Source: Anas platyrhynchos
Taxonomy: Eukaryota > Chordata > Aves > Anseriformes > Anatidae
Direction: 5' to 3'
Assembly: GCF_047663525.1 (NCBI RefSeq)
Contig: NC_092621.1
Coordinates: 15,387,501 to 15,451,500 of the forward strand
DNA length: 64,000 bases
Positions 14,201 to 26,500 of the stretch are shown here, in pieces. The translations under genes were made by a program, and so were the position numbers. Under the pieces are notes generated by a model. It worked only from the letters and a program-made list of their open reading frames with translations, had not been told where the DNA came from and searched no databases. Position 1 is the stretch's first letter; each line of letters opens with the position of its first letter.

Positions 14201-16608
14201 CTTGACTTGGGATCACAGCCTAACAGCTTCACTCCCCAGACCCTGCGAGTATTTTCCTCATAGGATTTGGGGAGACAAAAGAGTTTTGGTCAGCCTGGAA
14301 CCCAGTCTGTGAATGTCAGATTATACTTCAGCTGGTCTTCCTGGGAACGTAGCAGTCCTGGCTCTGAGCACTCATCTGTGGCAGGAGGGTGGCAGCTAGT
14401 GCAGCAGCAGGAGAAGGAAGGATGTTGGAGGTGACCGTCAGCAGCGTAGACGTTGCTTGCTTTAAGAAGGGCATGGAAACCTCTCAGGATATTTGTTTGC
14501 TGCACTGCTGTTTGCTGGTGCCAACTCATCTGTGCTTCCAGGGAGAATGCACCTTGTCTCATATGCCTTACCACGTCACATTAGTCATTGCTGAACATCT
14601 ACAGCAATGGCAGGAACAGATGAAACCATTGTTCATCATTATTCTTATGGATGCTTACTTGAAAATGTAATTTCAATTTGAGTTACAACTATATGAGCAA
14701 TTATGAGATAATTGGAAATTGGTTTTGTTACATTAACTGCCTTTCATTTACAAATACTGTGCCCTCTGTCTCTACTTCCCTTTATACTTTACACACGTAG
14801 GCATGCAAGTTCATGTGGCTTGCCTGTAGCAGAAATTGTGGTTCTACCACTGCACATAGGAGGGTGTGATGTGGAAAGCAAATGCCAAAACACATGGAAC
14901 ATGGCACACATCCACATCCTCGCTCATCTCTGTAGTGTCTCATGGCCCATAGTACTGAGTAATGCTGCGTGATTGTTCTGCCCACAGTGCTGGGCTTTAT
15001 TTACTTAATTTTCTGCTGTACCCAAGTAACACAGCACGGACAACACATCTGTGAGCCACGTCAGCTCCTGTGCTGTGGAGGTTGAGCAGCACAGAGAGTG
15101 TGGGAAGATACACTCATTGGGCTGTGATGCTATGGAAAAGCTCTGCTTCTGCAAGGCTTTTATTCTTTTAACCGTATCTATCTCACTTGACAAAAAGAGG
15201 CAGAAGTCTGTCCCGAAGAGGCGTCCAATACCTCTTCATTCTGTGTTTTAAAACTTCGGAACTGGTCTTTGATTTTTTTTGCTCATTGACTATGTCGCAA
15301 ACTTGCTAAAAATGCCTTCGGCCATTCCCCAAAACACTGTGCATGTCTCCCATCTGTTAGCAGGAATGCCTGTGTGTTATTGCTCAAAGCAGTGGTCACC
15401 AAATTAGTCTTCAATGTAAGGCTGAAAACATATTTCCGTTCCCTGATCCTCAGCAAAACATTGTTATTTACTGTTACAATATTTACACTTACTCCATGGG
15501 CAAAAATCTCTCTTGTGCAGCATTTCCCTTCACTGCAATGTTTTATCCATTATAGTGTTGTTAAACTTGGCTTTCTTTCTGCTGAGTGGAAAGGATCTCA
15601 TTCAATGCTGATATGAAAGAAATTACCTTCTTTTCCCCAAAATGTTGTACCAGAACTTTGTTCCTGGCCCTTCATGGATAAGTTGTACCTAGAGTAAAGG
15701 CTGAGTCAGATTGGCAAGCAACCTGATTATTAGGAAGTGACCTTGTTGTTGTCTCTGCTTTCTGCATCCCACTTTCCATATATGTGGTGTCTGTTAATTT
15801 ATTAGTACTAGACAGTACTATTTAAAATATCATCCACTGTCTGCAAATGTTGATCATTTTGCTGTGCAATTTGAAAGAACCAGAATTTCCTGGTACCAGA
15901 GAAATCACCCTACCTCTGTTAAAGTAAATTGCCCAACATTTGTTGAGCTCGGTGGATTCAGGAACAGAGCCTAATTGATAGAGCATTCACTTTCAATGTT
16001 CAAAGTTGAGATACAGTAAATAAAACTCCAGGTCTTCATAACTGTTTCCAATTTTAAATATATTTAATTCCCCTGTTTGTCTCCATTGTTTTCTTCTATG
16101 CTTTAGCAATAACACAGTGTGTATGCTTCGAGTGGGTTATATGAAGATAGGTACTGTTTCATAAGGTTTGTTCTGTTGTCAGTTTACAGGTAGGAGTGCA
16201 TTTGCTCTAAGTTTGATAGGTATCAGATGTTCTGATAACTGATAATTCTGCATGAACCTTTTAAAATTACCACAAGAAGTACTTTAGCTTGTTCAGCAAA
16301 AATATGCCCTCCTTTTCCATTTACTGCTTAGTTAGCTTGATTTTCATGTGACAGTCACATCCTCGTGGTTATTTCACCTGCCTAAGCACGTGCTAGTAAG
16401 ACATGTTGTTTCTGTACAGCTCACGCAATGCTCCACCTGCAGAGCTGCTAGAGCTCTGGTGGCAGCAGGACTGTCCCTCAGGTGAGGATAAGTTGCTTTG
16501 CTAGACCCCAGTTGTAAACTTCAGTTCCTATTGGTATTCAGTGACTACTCTTCTGCACTCAAGGCCAGCTCCCTTTAAAATTAAATTTTATTAGAAGGAC
16601 TTCTAGAC

Positions 16609-16645
16609 AAAAAAATAAAAATAAAAAAATAATAAAAAAATAAAA
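16609..16645 (+). repeat. A-rich low-complexity tract
   Basis: AAAAATA-type simple sequence in intron, possibly an old poly(A)-derived tract. Confidence 0.85.
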
Positions 16646-19600
16646 CCCACATGGAAATTTGATTTCTACAGGAATTAGCCTCCTGACAGCTCTAGATTGT
16701 CTTTAAGCCTTCTTTTGTTTCGAGGCCTTTCCATATGTAACTCTCAGTAAGCTGTTCCTGTATCACACTCCCTTTTAAATCATTAAAGTGTACATAGCAT
16801 TGGAACTACACTAAATGTAAAAATGCCATCTGGTGACCTATAAAGAAATGTAAGTAGAAGAGATGGCACATCTGCATTCCTGATTCTTTCCATAAACCAC
16901 ACTACTGTTTCAGCTTCTGTTTTGGCACAGTTTCTTCTAGCTGAGCCAGAGTTTATACCATGGCTAATCTGTGGTCATAACAGAGTGAAAGCAGAATGCA
17001 AAGAGATTTTATTTTACTCTTCCACAGCTCAGCTCTGGTAGCTGAACATTTCGGCTAAACCTTGGGACAGGACTAGGAATTTTTGTACCAAACTTCCTTT
17101 GTAGTCACAGTGGAAGCCACAGATTTACTAGCTTTTTTCCATGTTTTCCGCTGCTGAGCATATGTATTTAGTCAAGTCATTATTTTGAATGAGGTGAGTG
17201 GTTTTATTCATGACAATTTGACCATAACTTTTCAGAGCAGGTATGAAAAGAGCAAGTATGTTCCCATGTTATATTTTGCTTTCCTAGTCTATTTTAAGTC
17301 TCAGAGTTTGACATCCTTTACTTTCAGTAGCCTGCTGCCTTTATGCCTAAATGCATTCAGCTGAGCTATTGTGTTCATTTATCACAGTCTGGTACAGTTT
17401 GTTCAGGAGATGGAGCTCACACAGGGTCCTGTACAATGTTGATCATAAAAACAAGAAATTCAGGAGATGTACCCCAAGAGTGCCAAGCATTACACGAGAA
17501 AGTATTAAAAGGTTTTCATCAGTCAGGCTGATGAAAAAATGTGGCTTTGAAGGATGGAAACTCGACACAGAAATTGGAAATGATCAATCAGAAGATCATT
17601 TTTGTTACAAATGAAACTGGCCATAAGGGAACAAAAATAGGAATTACAGTCCAGTAAACCAGTAGTATATGAATCCTAAACAAACCTGTTCAGCGCTCAC
17701 AAATTCTTGTGCATGTTGAAGGAACACTTGCAAGATAAAGTATCAAATCCTGTCACAAGGGAGTGGAATAGAAAGTGGGGCCTTAAGAATTCATTCCTCT
17801 GAATTTAGGGTATAAGAGACCAAGTCTTAATCTGAATTCTGTGTGCATTGCTACTCCTGTCCATCATAACCAACAGCACTTCTAGCTGCATTATTACCCA
17901 TTTTCCTAGAAGAGCTTGTATGCCTCGTAGTCTTTAATTTAGCTTCTCTGTAAAGATGGTAAATAGAACAGAATTCAGTATTAAGATATAGCAGCACCTC
18001 TACGAAGATCCTGGTGGACGTCTCAAAATGTTTTGACTCCGTTAAATTATTTGGTCATGTTAGGAAGTTACTGTGTGACTTTTTTTACCCCTGTCCTGGA
18101 GATGAGGACATGGTCTGCATGAGCTTTAAATATGGTTAAGTTCTAGTTATAAATAAGTGCAGGCATCAACAGAAATATTCTAACTTAGGAGGGTTTTCCA
18201 GTATATCATTTTCTTAAATTCTTTCACCTGTTTCAGTGAAACTAGCTATATTTGTTCTTAATTCACATAGCTGAGGATAGAAACAGGAAAAGCCATAGCA
18301 TGTACTTCCTTGCACACTGTTTATAGAAAGAGGGAGAGACGTGTCTTGTTGATTATAGGCATTATGCAACTGAGGCAATTTTACTCGTGTCTCTGAAGCA
18401 GATGCACAAAATTACATTTATTTTTCTTTGTTGTTTTTTTAACAGTGACTTGAGTTTTCACTGTTACAGAAAAAATACCAAATTTAATGTAAGTTAAGTT
18501 AAAGTTCAAAAGTTGAAACTATGATGAATTAAAGAAAATATAAATACAGTAGTTTTCTTGAATCTCTAATTCTATTTTATTTTAGATCTATGTTATAATA
18601 GTTTGCAATGTCATGGTCATGGGTTAATGAGGATTTCTGCCAGGTGAATATTGTTTGGTGAATGATGTGAAACTGTCTAAAAATTCAGATCAAGGTTAGA
18701 CAAAAGCATTCTGGGATATATGCCAAAGCCATCAAGTACAGAATGCCATACCATGAAAAACCAGGTGCCATGCCTGAATGTTTAATTTCAATATTTTCTG
18801 AAAAATGTTTGATTTTTTTCCTTTTGCTGCAACGTTTCATTTGAAAATGTCTTTCAACTTAAAAAATTAAATTTCTTTGAAATTCACTAAAATGGAACAT
18901 GCTGACTAAGGAAAAAACATTTCTATTTAAATCTCTTGAATCAAACAGCAGTTATTTTAGGTTGGCAAGAAGAATTTCAAATTGGGGGGGAAAGGGGGAG
19001 GATAGGTCAATATAGACTTATGAAACCTCTTATTTACATTCATGAGTTCAGGCCTTGTTCAATGTCCAAAGTGTGAAATGAGGCAATGGTATGGGGTGAG
19101 GAAAACAGAAATGCGTAATATTCATGTATTAGTTACTGCCTGATATGGATGCTCATCAGTGCAGAATGTAGAGGACATGATTTAAACCAATAAGCCAAAG
19201 AAATACAAATTACTTTGGCATTCAGTGTCTGCGTCTATCTGAGCTGTAAATAAAGGAGCTAACATTCAAGAAGACTACAAAATCCCCGTGCGTAGGAGGA
19301 TGCATCTGCTGGATATCTGTACCTTAGTGCTTTCTCAGCTTTGAGTATAAATCTTTCATAGCAAATATTTACAGCTGTGATGCTGCAAAAATATTTCTGC
19401 AGAGCTTCCCATGCAGGCTCCAGTAGCATCACGTTGTTCCCTGGCCAGGGGTCATTTCACCGGTCATAAATACCTGAATAACACACAAATTTTAGGTGCA
19501 CAGTGAAGAAATTTTCTCAAATAGATTATCATATTTCCCAGATAGTAAGTGAAGAGAGGTAGACACCTCCATATGCATCTCCCTCTGGAAAGCTCTGCAG

Positions 19601-20371
19601 GCCAAGTAGGAAATGCTGGCATTTTAGAGTGACAGCTTGATTAGACCCTGAAAAATCAGGAAAGAAGTTACATACTTACTTTGTAAGCAGCGAATCATAC
19701 CCATAACTTCTGTTTTTAGTTTTTTTATGGGGCTGACAAGGCTGACTAATTGCACTAGTCATTTCATGGATCTTCATCACTTCAGTTTTGACAAAGAATA
19801 GAAATGATGAGTATCAAAACAGCATGTGGCAGAACAGGCACATGCTTAGAGCTGCCCTTATCTCTGTCAGGCCAAGGTTATATCTACACAACATAACATA
19901 CACAAACCTTAACTCAGTTCAAGGTAGCAATTCTAATGTTAGCACTACAGGCCCTGACACGTTGCAAAACTGCTCAGCTGGGTAAATACAGAGCTGCGGT
20001 TAGTCTAATACTGAGCTCTGCAGTACCACAGTTTCATTAAAAAAGTGCAGGGCTAATTCAGGTGTATCTGCACTGAACTACAGCTCCAGCATTGGCAATT
20101 CCCCACTCCGGGTGTCAGGCTGTGGAAATAACATCTTCACACATAGAAAAGTGAACTTGACCCATCTTTCAAATTTGGCTTTTTACAGGTATAGTCACCT
20201 GGATATATGCATGTAAGAGGAATTTAAATCTTGCCTCATTGTACATCAGCAATTGAAAGAAAAGTTAATTACATATGAAAAAATGCTGAATTTCATTTTA
20301 ACAGTATGTTAGTCTGGCTTGTGGATTTCTTTATTTTGTCTCATTCTGTCTCCTGCGATTTTTCTTGACAG

Positions 20372-20501
20372 ATCTTCTACGATGGCCACAAATCAGCAAG
20401 TGCAGATCACCTGAACTGGAGACATTTTCATGTTATTGGACTGATGGAAATTTGTATAACCTCACTGCTCCAGGAACAATACAACTGTTGTACATGAAAA
20501 G
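20372..20501 (+). CDS. GHR: GHR exon 4: N-terminal hormone-binding segment
   Basis: The exon is 130 bp. The acceptor is ...cttgacag and the donor is ag/gtaata. It begins with the last two bases of an Asp codon, so the missing upstream exon must end in phase 1 with G. The peptide runs [20 protein letters not shown] and on to TIQLLYMKR. It carries the first disulfide cysteine pair (KC and SC), the CYWTD core shared with mammalian receptors, and an NLT sequon. The stretch between TDG and TIQ differs most from mammals. The exon maps to the first fibronectin-III-like domain. Confidence 0.96.
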
Positions 20502-23500
20502 GTAATACTGTGGAAACAATGGAAGAAAGAGGAAAAGATAAAGAAGTCATATACTCTTGTATTCCTGTTACCTCATTGCTGAGATGTGATATGATATGAA
20601 CCAGAATATTTTTAAGGGCATAAAACCATGTTGTAAGTGCGTATTTTTCAATGTCACATTTGTTTGCTAATTATCAAGCATTACGCAGTCACAAGTATTA
20701 CTTGGGAGACAAAATTTATAACACATTCCTACCAAATATAGGTCCAGATTTCAGAATCTGAAGTTGAACACTGTAGGGCTTTGGAAAGGGTTTTTTAATG
20801 GAGAACTTCGGTTTATTCCTTATCAATTTAATAGCAGCTGTGAGATTCATTATGTGTGTGTACAGAAGAAGAGTTTGAATACAAGCCCCTTTGAATTGTT
20901 AGTAAAGTTACATAAAACAGTAATTGATCAATTGCTAGATTGAAGGCTGAATGTGCAGGTCCAGATAAAAAGCCTGCTCAGAGGCTGGGGATTATGTTTC
21001 ATTGAGACCTGCTGAATTCAGTTTCATATTTCACTTAAGCTTTTGTAATTTTCAGGTTGTTAGAATGATTAGATGAAAAGAGAACATGCACATTACCATG
21101 TTACCCAGTAATGGCTATTTAGGAAACAAAAGCCTTTTGTTCACAGGAATAGGAGGAGAATGTGCGTGCCTGTTACATCTAATGTACTGGTTTTCAACCT
21201 TTTTGATCTACAGACACTTCTACAGGTGATGATACATTTGCTTAGGAAACAAGCTTAATGGCTAGGCGTGTTTTCCAACCACTTTTCCCAGAGTGCTCAG
21301 AAATACAGGGATCCAAGTTAAAACGACTATTTAAATGTACACGTTGAGCTGTCACTTGTTAGTGGCATGCACCAAGAGTACAAACTTCAAAAATTAAACG
21401 TACAACAAAGTACCACATACATTGAACAGATCATGTATTTCATCTTGGTCTAGGAAAAATCAGTATACTGCAATAACAGATGTGAACTGAACAACCACAT
21501 AAAAGTTAGTTCTGTTTTAATGTGCAAGCAATATTTAAGGCTCAAGATTGAACTACATCAGCTAACACAGTCTCCTGCTTAACACAAGTCATAGTATCTG
21601 ACCTCATACACCTTTATCAAGTCCTGACTTTGCCAGGAGCATTTCCTTTAGGAACGTGTCTGGTCTCATCAGCTAAATACAAGACCCTTGCCTATTGGCA
21701 GAAATGCTCCTCGTTCCATTTATGCAGCATCTGCCGTTTTTACTTCTTAAGCACCCACTCCAGCATTGAAGGATGCACTTGGAATAATTGTTTTAGCCTA
21801 ATCCCTCTTCTCTGTAGTTTGAACAGCTCTTAGTAAGAAAAGGCATTTACATGATATTTTTAGCAAACCAAGACTGTAATTTCTGAAAAGATCCCTACTC
21901 AGAACAGAAGATCTGTTCACTATGAGATTTGTTTTCCTAAAATGACTTCAGAAATACTGAATATCTGAATACTCCAGAAATGCTGAATATCTGATGCTTT
22001 TTGTGTAGAATATTTCTAATAGTATGGTTGTTCCTGTTTTTCTTTAAATAAATAATTCTGGGGGTTTAGACCTGCTAGTTTCTTTCCGTTTGGTTGTATG
22101 ACCCTACACAAGGATCTGTGTTTTGCAGTCTGAGAATTCATCCCACTCTATATAGATCTGCTGTTTCCTCTTTGTTTAAGAGATGAAATGAAATATGCAA
22201 ATGTTACATTTTCTGCTGCAATTCTTCTATTTACAGAGAACATTTTTAAATGTTTGAATTCAGAATGGAAAAACATAAGTGGCTTCATTGCTAGTACTTC
22301 CAACCCTGTGTTTTAGAAGTTCCTTATCCCAAGAAATTTAGCCCTTCCTCACTCCCAGCACTGTATTTCTCTTCCCTTCTTTCACATCCCGCAGTTCTGG
22401 ATTGTTTTGTGCCAGGTCTCCTCCATGGGAGTAGTCAGTCCCCCAGTGCCTACATTCCCTTTTGGTTCCCCTGCAGAGGTTCCCTCTCCTTAGCCTTGCA
22501 AGTGTTGCAGCACAGACTGCCTTAAGGACTGGCTTTCAGTGTTTCAGATCTCATCATTTAGATGGGCTTCTTACTGCAATTTAATTTTGCCTGAAGAAAA
22601 GTTGCTTAAATACATATTAAATTGACTAAAGTTCATGCTTGCTGGCAGTCATTAACATGTGGCCTCTGACTGGTCTTACAGAAATGCCATGCAAAGCATA
22701 GAAATGTCACTAACAGTACCTCTGAGAACCTAAATACATCTATGTAGCTTGTTTGGGTGGTTATTTCTCTTCAAATCACAGTATTATCACAGTACTGTAA
22801 ATCACAGAAAATATTGGCATGTATTTCTCATTTCCATAGAAGATGTGACTTATCAACATTGTGTCTTGTAACATCTATAATTTCTACTTTGTAAAATCCA
22901 TAAATCTCTCTCTCACGTATCTTATACTTTTGTTGTCATTCTAGGAATGATGAAGACTGGAAAGAATGTCCTGATTATATCACTGCAGGAGAAAATAGCT
23001 GTTATTTCAACACATCCTACACCTCTATATGGATACCATACTGTGTTAAGCTTGCCAATAAAGATGAAGTATTTGATGAAAAATGTTTCAGTGTTGATGA
23101 AATAGGTATGCTTCTATTATGCATTTTACCTCTGTATTTTTATACTGCAATAGATGTGATTCTATAAGCTTTCACATAATTCATATTGTATTTAAATTCC
23201 CCCCCTCAGAAAATTTACTTTGCAAAAAAAATACAATACATGGGAGGGGATTTGGATTTGAAAAATATGTAATGTGATCTACACCTAGAAAATAGTGCCA
23301 CTGTTGAAAGCAAGCTAAAAGGATAAAAGCAAGTGTGTATTTTGGTTCTTTTTTCTTTATGAAGACCAGTGCTCTCTCAAATGTGTGGAGATGTTTTTGC
23401 TTTTGCTGTCACTCTGAGCCCTTTCAAATGGATGCTGTGTAGCCTTGGTCAGTTTGAGCAAGGATGGTGTTAATATCTTGTTTCTGCAAAATTCTGGAAC

Positions 23501-26500
23501 CGAGTAGGTTTTTGTTCCTCAGTCAACAAATGTGCAGAATCAGGACATTTAGCATTTCCAAGCTACACTTTATATTTATTGCAATATGAACTGTGACTGT
23601 CTGGACTTTCCAGACATTATTGCTTGTCCAGATCAGTGATATATGGACATGCAGTTAACACTTTATTCCTGCAAGTGACTAGAATATTCACTGTACCCTT
23701 TTCTTCAGTGCAGTAAAATACAAATCACTTTTCAGATACGATCATTTTTCAGTGTATTTCTGCATTATTTTTGAAGTCGTTACTGAATATTTATAGTTCT
23801 GTGTTACTTCAATTATAGTTTTTATTTACCGAGAGAACTCTAAATATAAATTTTTATGGAGAGTTACTTATGCCGCAGTGTTTTATAAGCTTCTATTGGA
23901 AAATATATTTTAATAGGTAGCTTGTTCTTAGTCTTAGTCTGTTCTTAGTTATTAACTGTTCAGGTAAAATTAATGGAGAGCATGTTGGTAGCAGGGTGCC
24001 TTCTTGTTATCAGGCTTCCAGTGACTTTGCCATTGACTCATAGGTTTTGACTTTAATCAGCAGATATGTGATTAATATGTTTTTTTAGTCCTGGAATCAT
24101 TTACAAGTGTGTAGTAAGAATGGTCATATCGCATTGAAAACTGGCTGTTTCATTCCAAATACTCTGTTTAAACAGTACTACCTGATCCCCCTGTCCACCT
24201 TAACTGGACTCTGCTAAATACTAGTCAAACTGGGATCCATGGGGATATCCAAGTAAGATGGGATCCACCACCAACAGCAGATGTTCAGAAGGGATGGATT
24301 ACTCTGGAGTATGAGTTGCAGTACAAAGAAGTTAATGAGACAAAATGGAAGGAGGTATGGAGCAAATATTTATTATACAATAGTCATAGTACAGTGCAGG
24401 CTTGTTCTATCCTCTTTTATGCTCTTTTGAAAAGCAACAGGTTTGTAAATGCTAATTAGACAATATCTTAAATCTTAAACAATGTACCTGTATTCTTTTC
24501 AAGTTTTCTCACAAACGTTGTAACATTACATGTCAAGAAAGCTGGCACACAGGATGACAGTGAGACCCTGAAATCCCGGAGTTAGATTAGAAAGTGCAGC
24601 AGTAGTCAAATATATACACATTTTTCAATAATAAAATATTTCTGTATTGTTTTCATAAACCTCATTTATTTGAAAAAGTGCATGGAATTTTAGTAGTTAT
24701 AACAGGAATTTTTTGCTTGGAAAACGTCACTACGTTGGTCCAGATTCTTCAGGGTACTTATAAAGTTCTGGTGTTTATAAATATTGTTTCAGTGGATTAA
24801 AAAATAAGTAAAAGATTGAATTATAATTTAAAATTTGATACAATAAACAAAATCAATGCAACACAGGTAAGAGATACAGATTTCATGCAAGAGAGCAAGG
24901 TGAAATTTGTGACTGTAGGGGTAATCCATGAAAATGTATACTATGAAGTGTTTATGCCTCAATTTTTTTAAATTTTCATTTGAAAATCACTGATTTATCA
25001 TGTAGTTAGTTTTCCTGTTACAGGTAAAAATTGTGCCCAACTTACCTAAATGTATAGGCTAACTGCCAATATGTCACAGAATATTTGCATATGGAGACTT
25101 CTCTCTGAATACATGCTCAATGCAGTAAGAACATCTTTTCAGAGCAGAACCCTTTCTTTGTTTTCTTATTAATATGAACTGAGTTAAATGACAGAAGGAA
25201 AGCAGATAGTACTTTTAAGAATTTGTCTAAATTTACAAAAAGCAAGTTTACCAGCTGAAACATGGTCAAGTTGGTTTGTTGGCCTTCATCCATGAAAGAC
25301 CTTGGAGCCCTTCTCACCTCTGATCCTCTTCAATTTATTTTTCAATTTATTTTTTTCTGTTTATCCTCATCCTTGTTAGTAAGTCTAAAGCCAAACAGGA
25401 CTTACATTGTCTATATTGTTTTCCTAATAATTTTCTGAATTTTTCTGAATACTTGTTTAAGCTATATATGGGGTTGAAATTAGATGACCTTTAAGGTCCC
25501 TTCCAACCCAAACCATTCTGTGATTCTATGATTCTATATCTACTGTATTGCCTCTATATTTTAAGTGAATTGACTTAACTTTAGGGAGTAAATCAGTATT
25601 CCTTAAGAACCTGAAAATCTACAGGTGTTTATGAGATTTACAAAAGCAGGTGGTAATACAGGTACTTCTTTAAAAATGTACATTTTGATTTTTTTATAAT
25701 CCTTTAGATATCAATCATATAAATCCCCTACTAAACCATTGTTCTTGCTCCAGTATCATCAATAATTCCAGTATGCCTTGAGAATGGTTCTCCTCAGGAG
25801 AGCAAACCTTGAAGTTCAGTATTTCTTCTTGCAGAAAACAGATACTGCTGAATACTGTACTTACCTCAAGAAAAAACAGTACTAGAGATTATGTTGTAAT
25901 GGAGCTGTACATATTGTACTGTTATTGTATGTTTCATTTTAAAAGCACGAACATGACATTGAGAACCTATCAATTAGAACACAAAAAAGAAATTTTTGAA
26001 CAACTTGCTCTGGACAAAGACAGTGGCAAAACTGTTAGTAGTGTAGCAGCAGTTTCACTCTGCATTCATTGCATTCACAAACAGCTTCTAAAGTAAGTGT
26101 TGAAGCACTAAAGAGAGACATGTGTGTTAAACTCTTACCAAATTACTAGTTTTATGCACAAAGGATAATCTCACACTGCATAAATATATAATAATGGTTT
26201 GTACATATAACTGATCCAAAAATTATATAGTTATGAATTCATAGTGCTTAAATTCTAAGTTACACCCTTGCTGAGATTTACATCTAATTTTGTTAGAGGT
26301 TTGGGGATGAACTTGTTTGGTACTTCATACATCATACATTTTTTCAATCAATTTTCTAAATGAAAATAGGTAATGTACATATTGAAAGAGGACTAAGACA
26401 TTAATTGGTTAACTATTATAACAGTAGATTGCAGTGATAAGAGGATCAAAATTATTTTGAGAACCTTGCTAACAACAATACAATCCCCACCCTTATAGAG

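Larger units (their letters stand above)
7441..20371. other. GHR intron sequence, no gene seen
   Basis: Continuous AT-rich intron-like DNA up to exon 4, with simple repeats only (listed). 13800-14100 is briefly GC-richer without a recognisable feature. No exon resembling a GHR signal peptide with a phase-1 donor was found. Confidence 0.6.

Noticed and set aside
19767..19801. ATG frame MDLHHFSFDKE resembling the start of GHR (MDL...)
   Set aside because: It hits a stop after 11 codons, has no hydrophobic core and no phase-1 donor. The similarity is probably chance.
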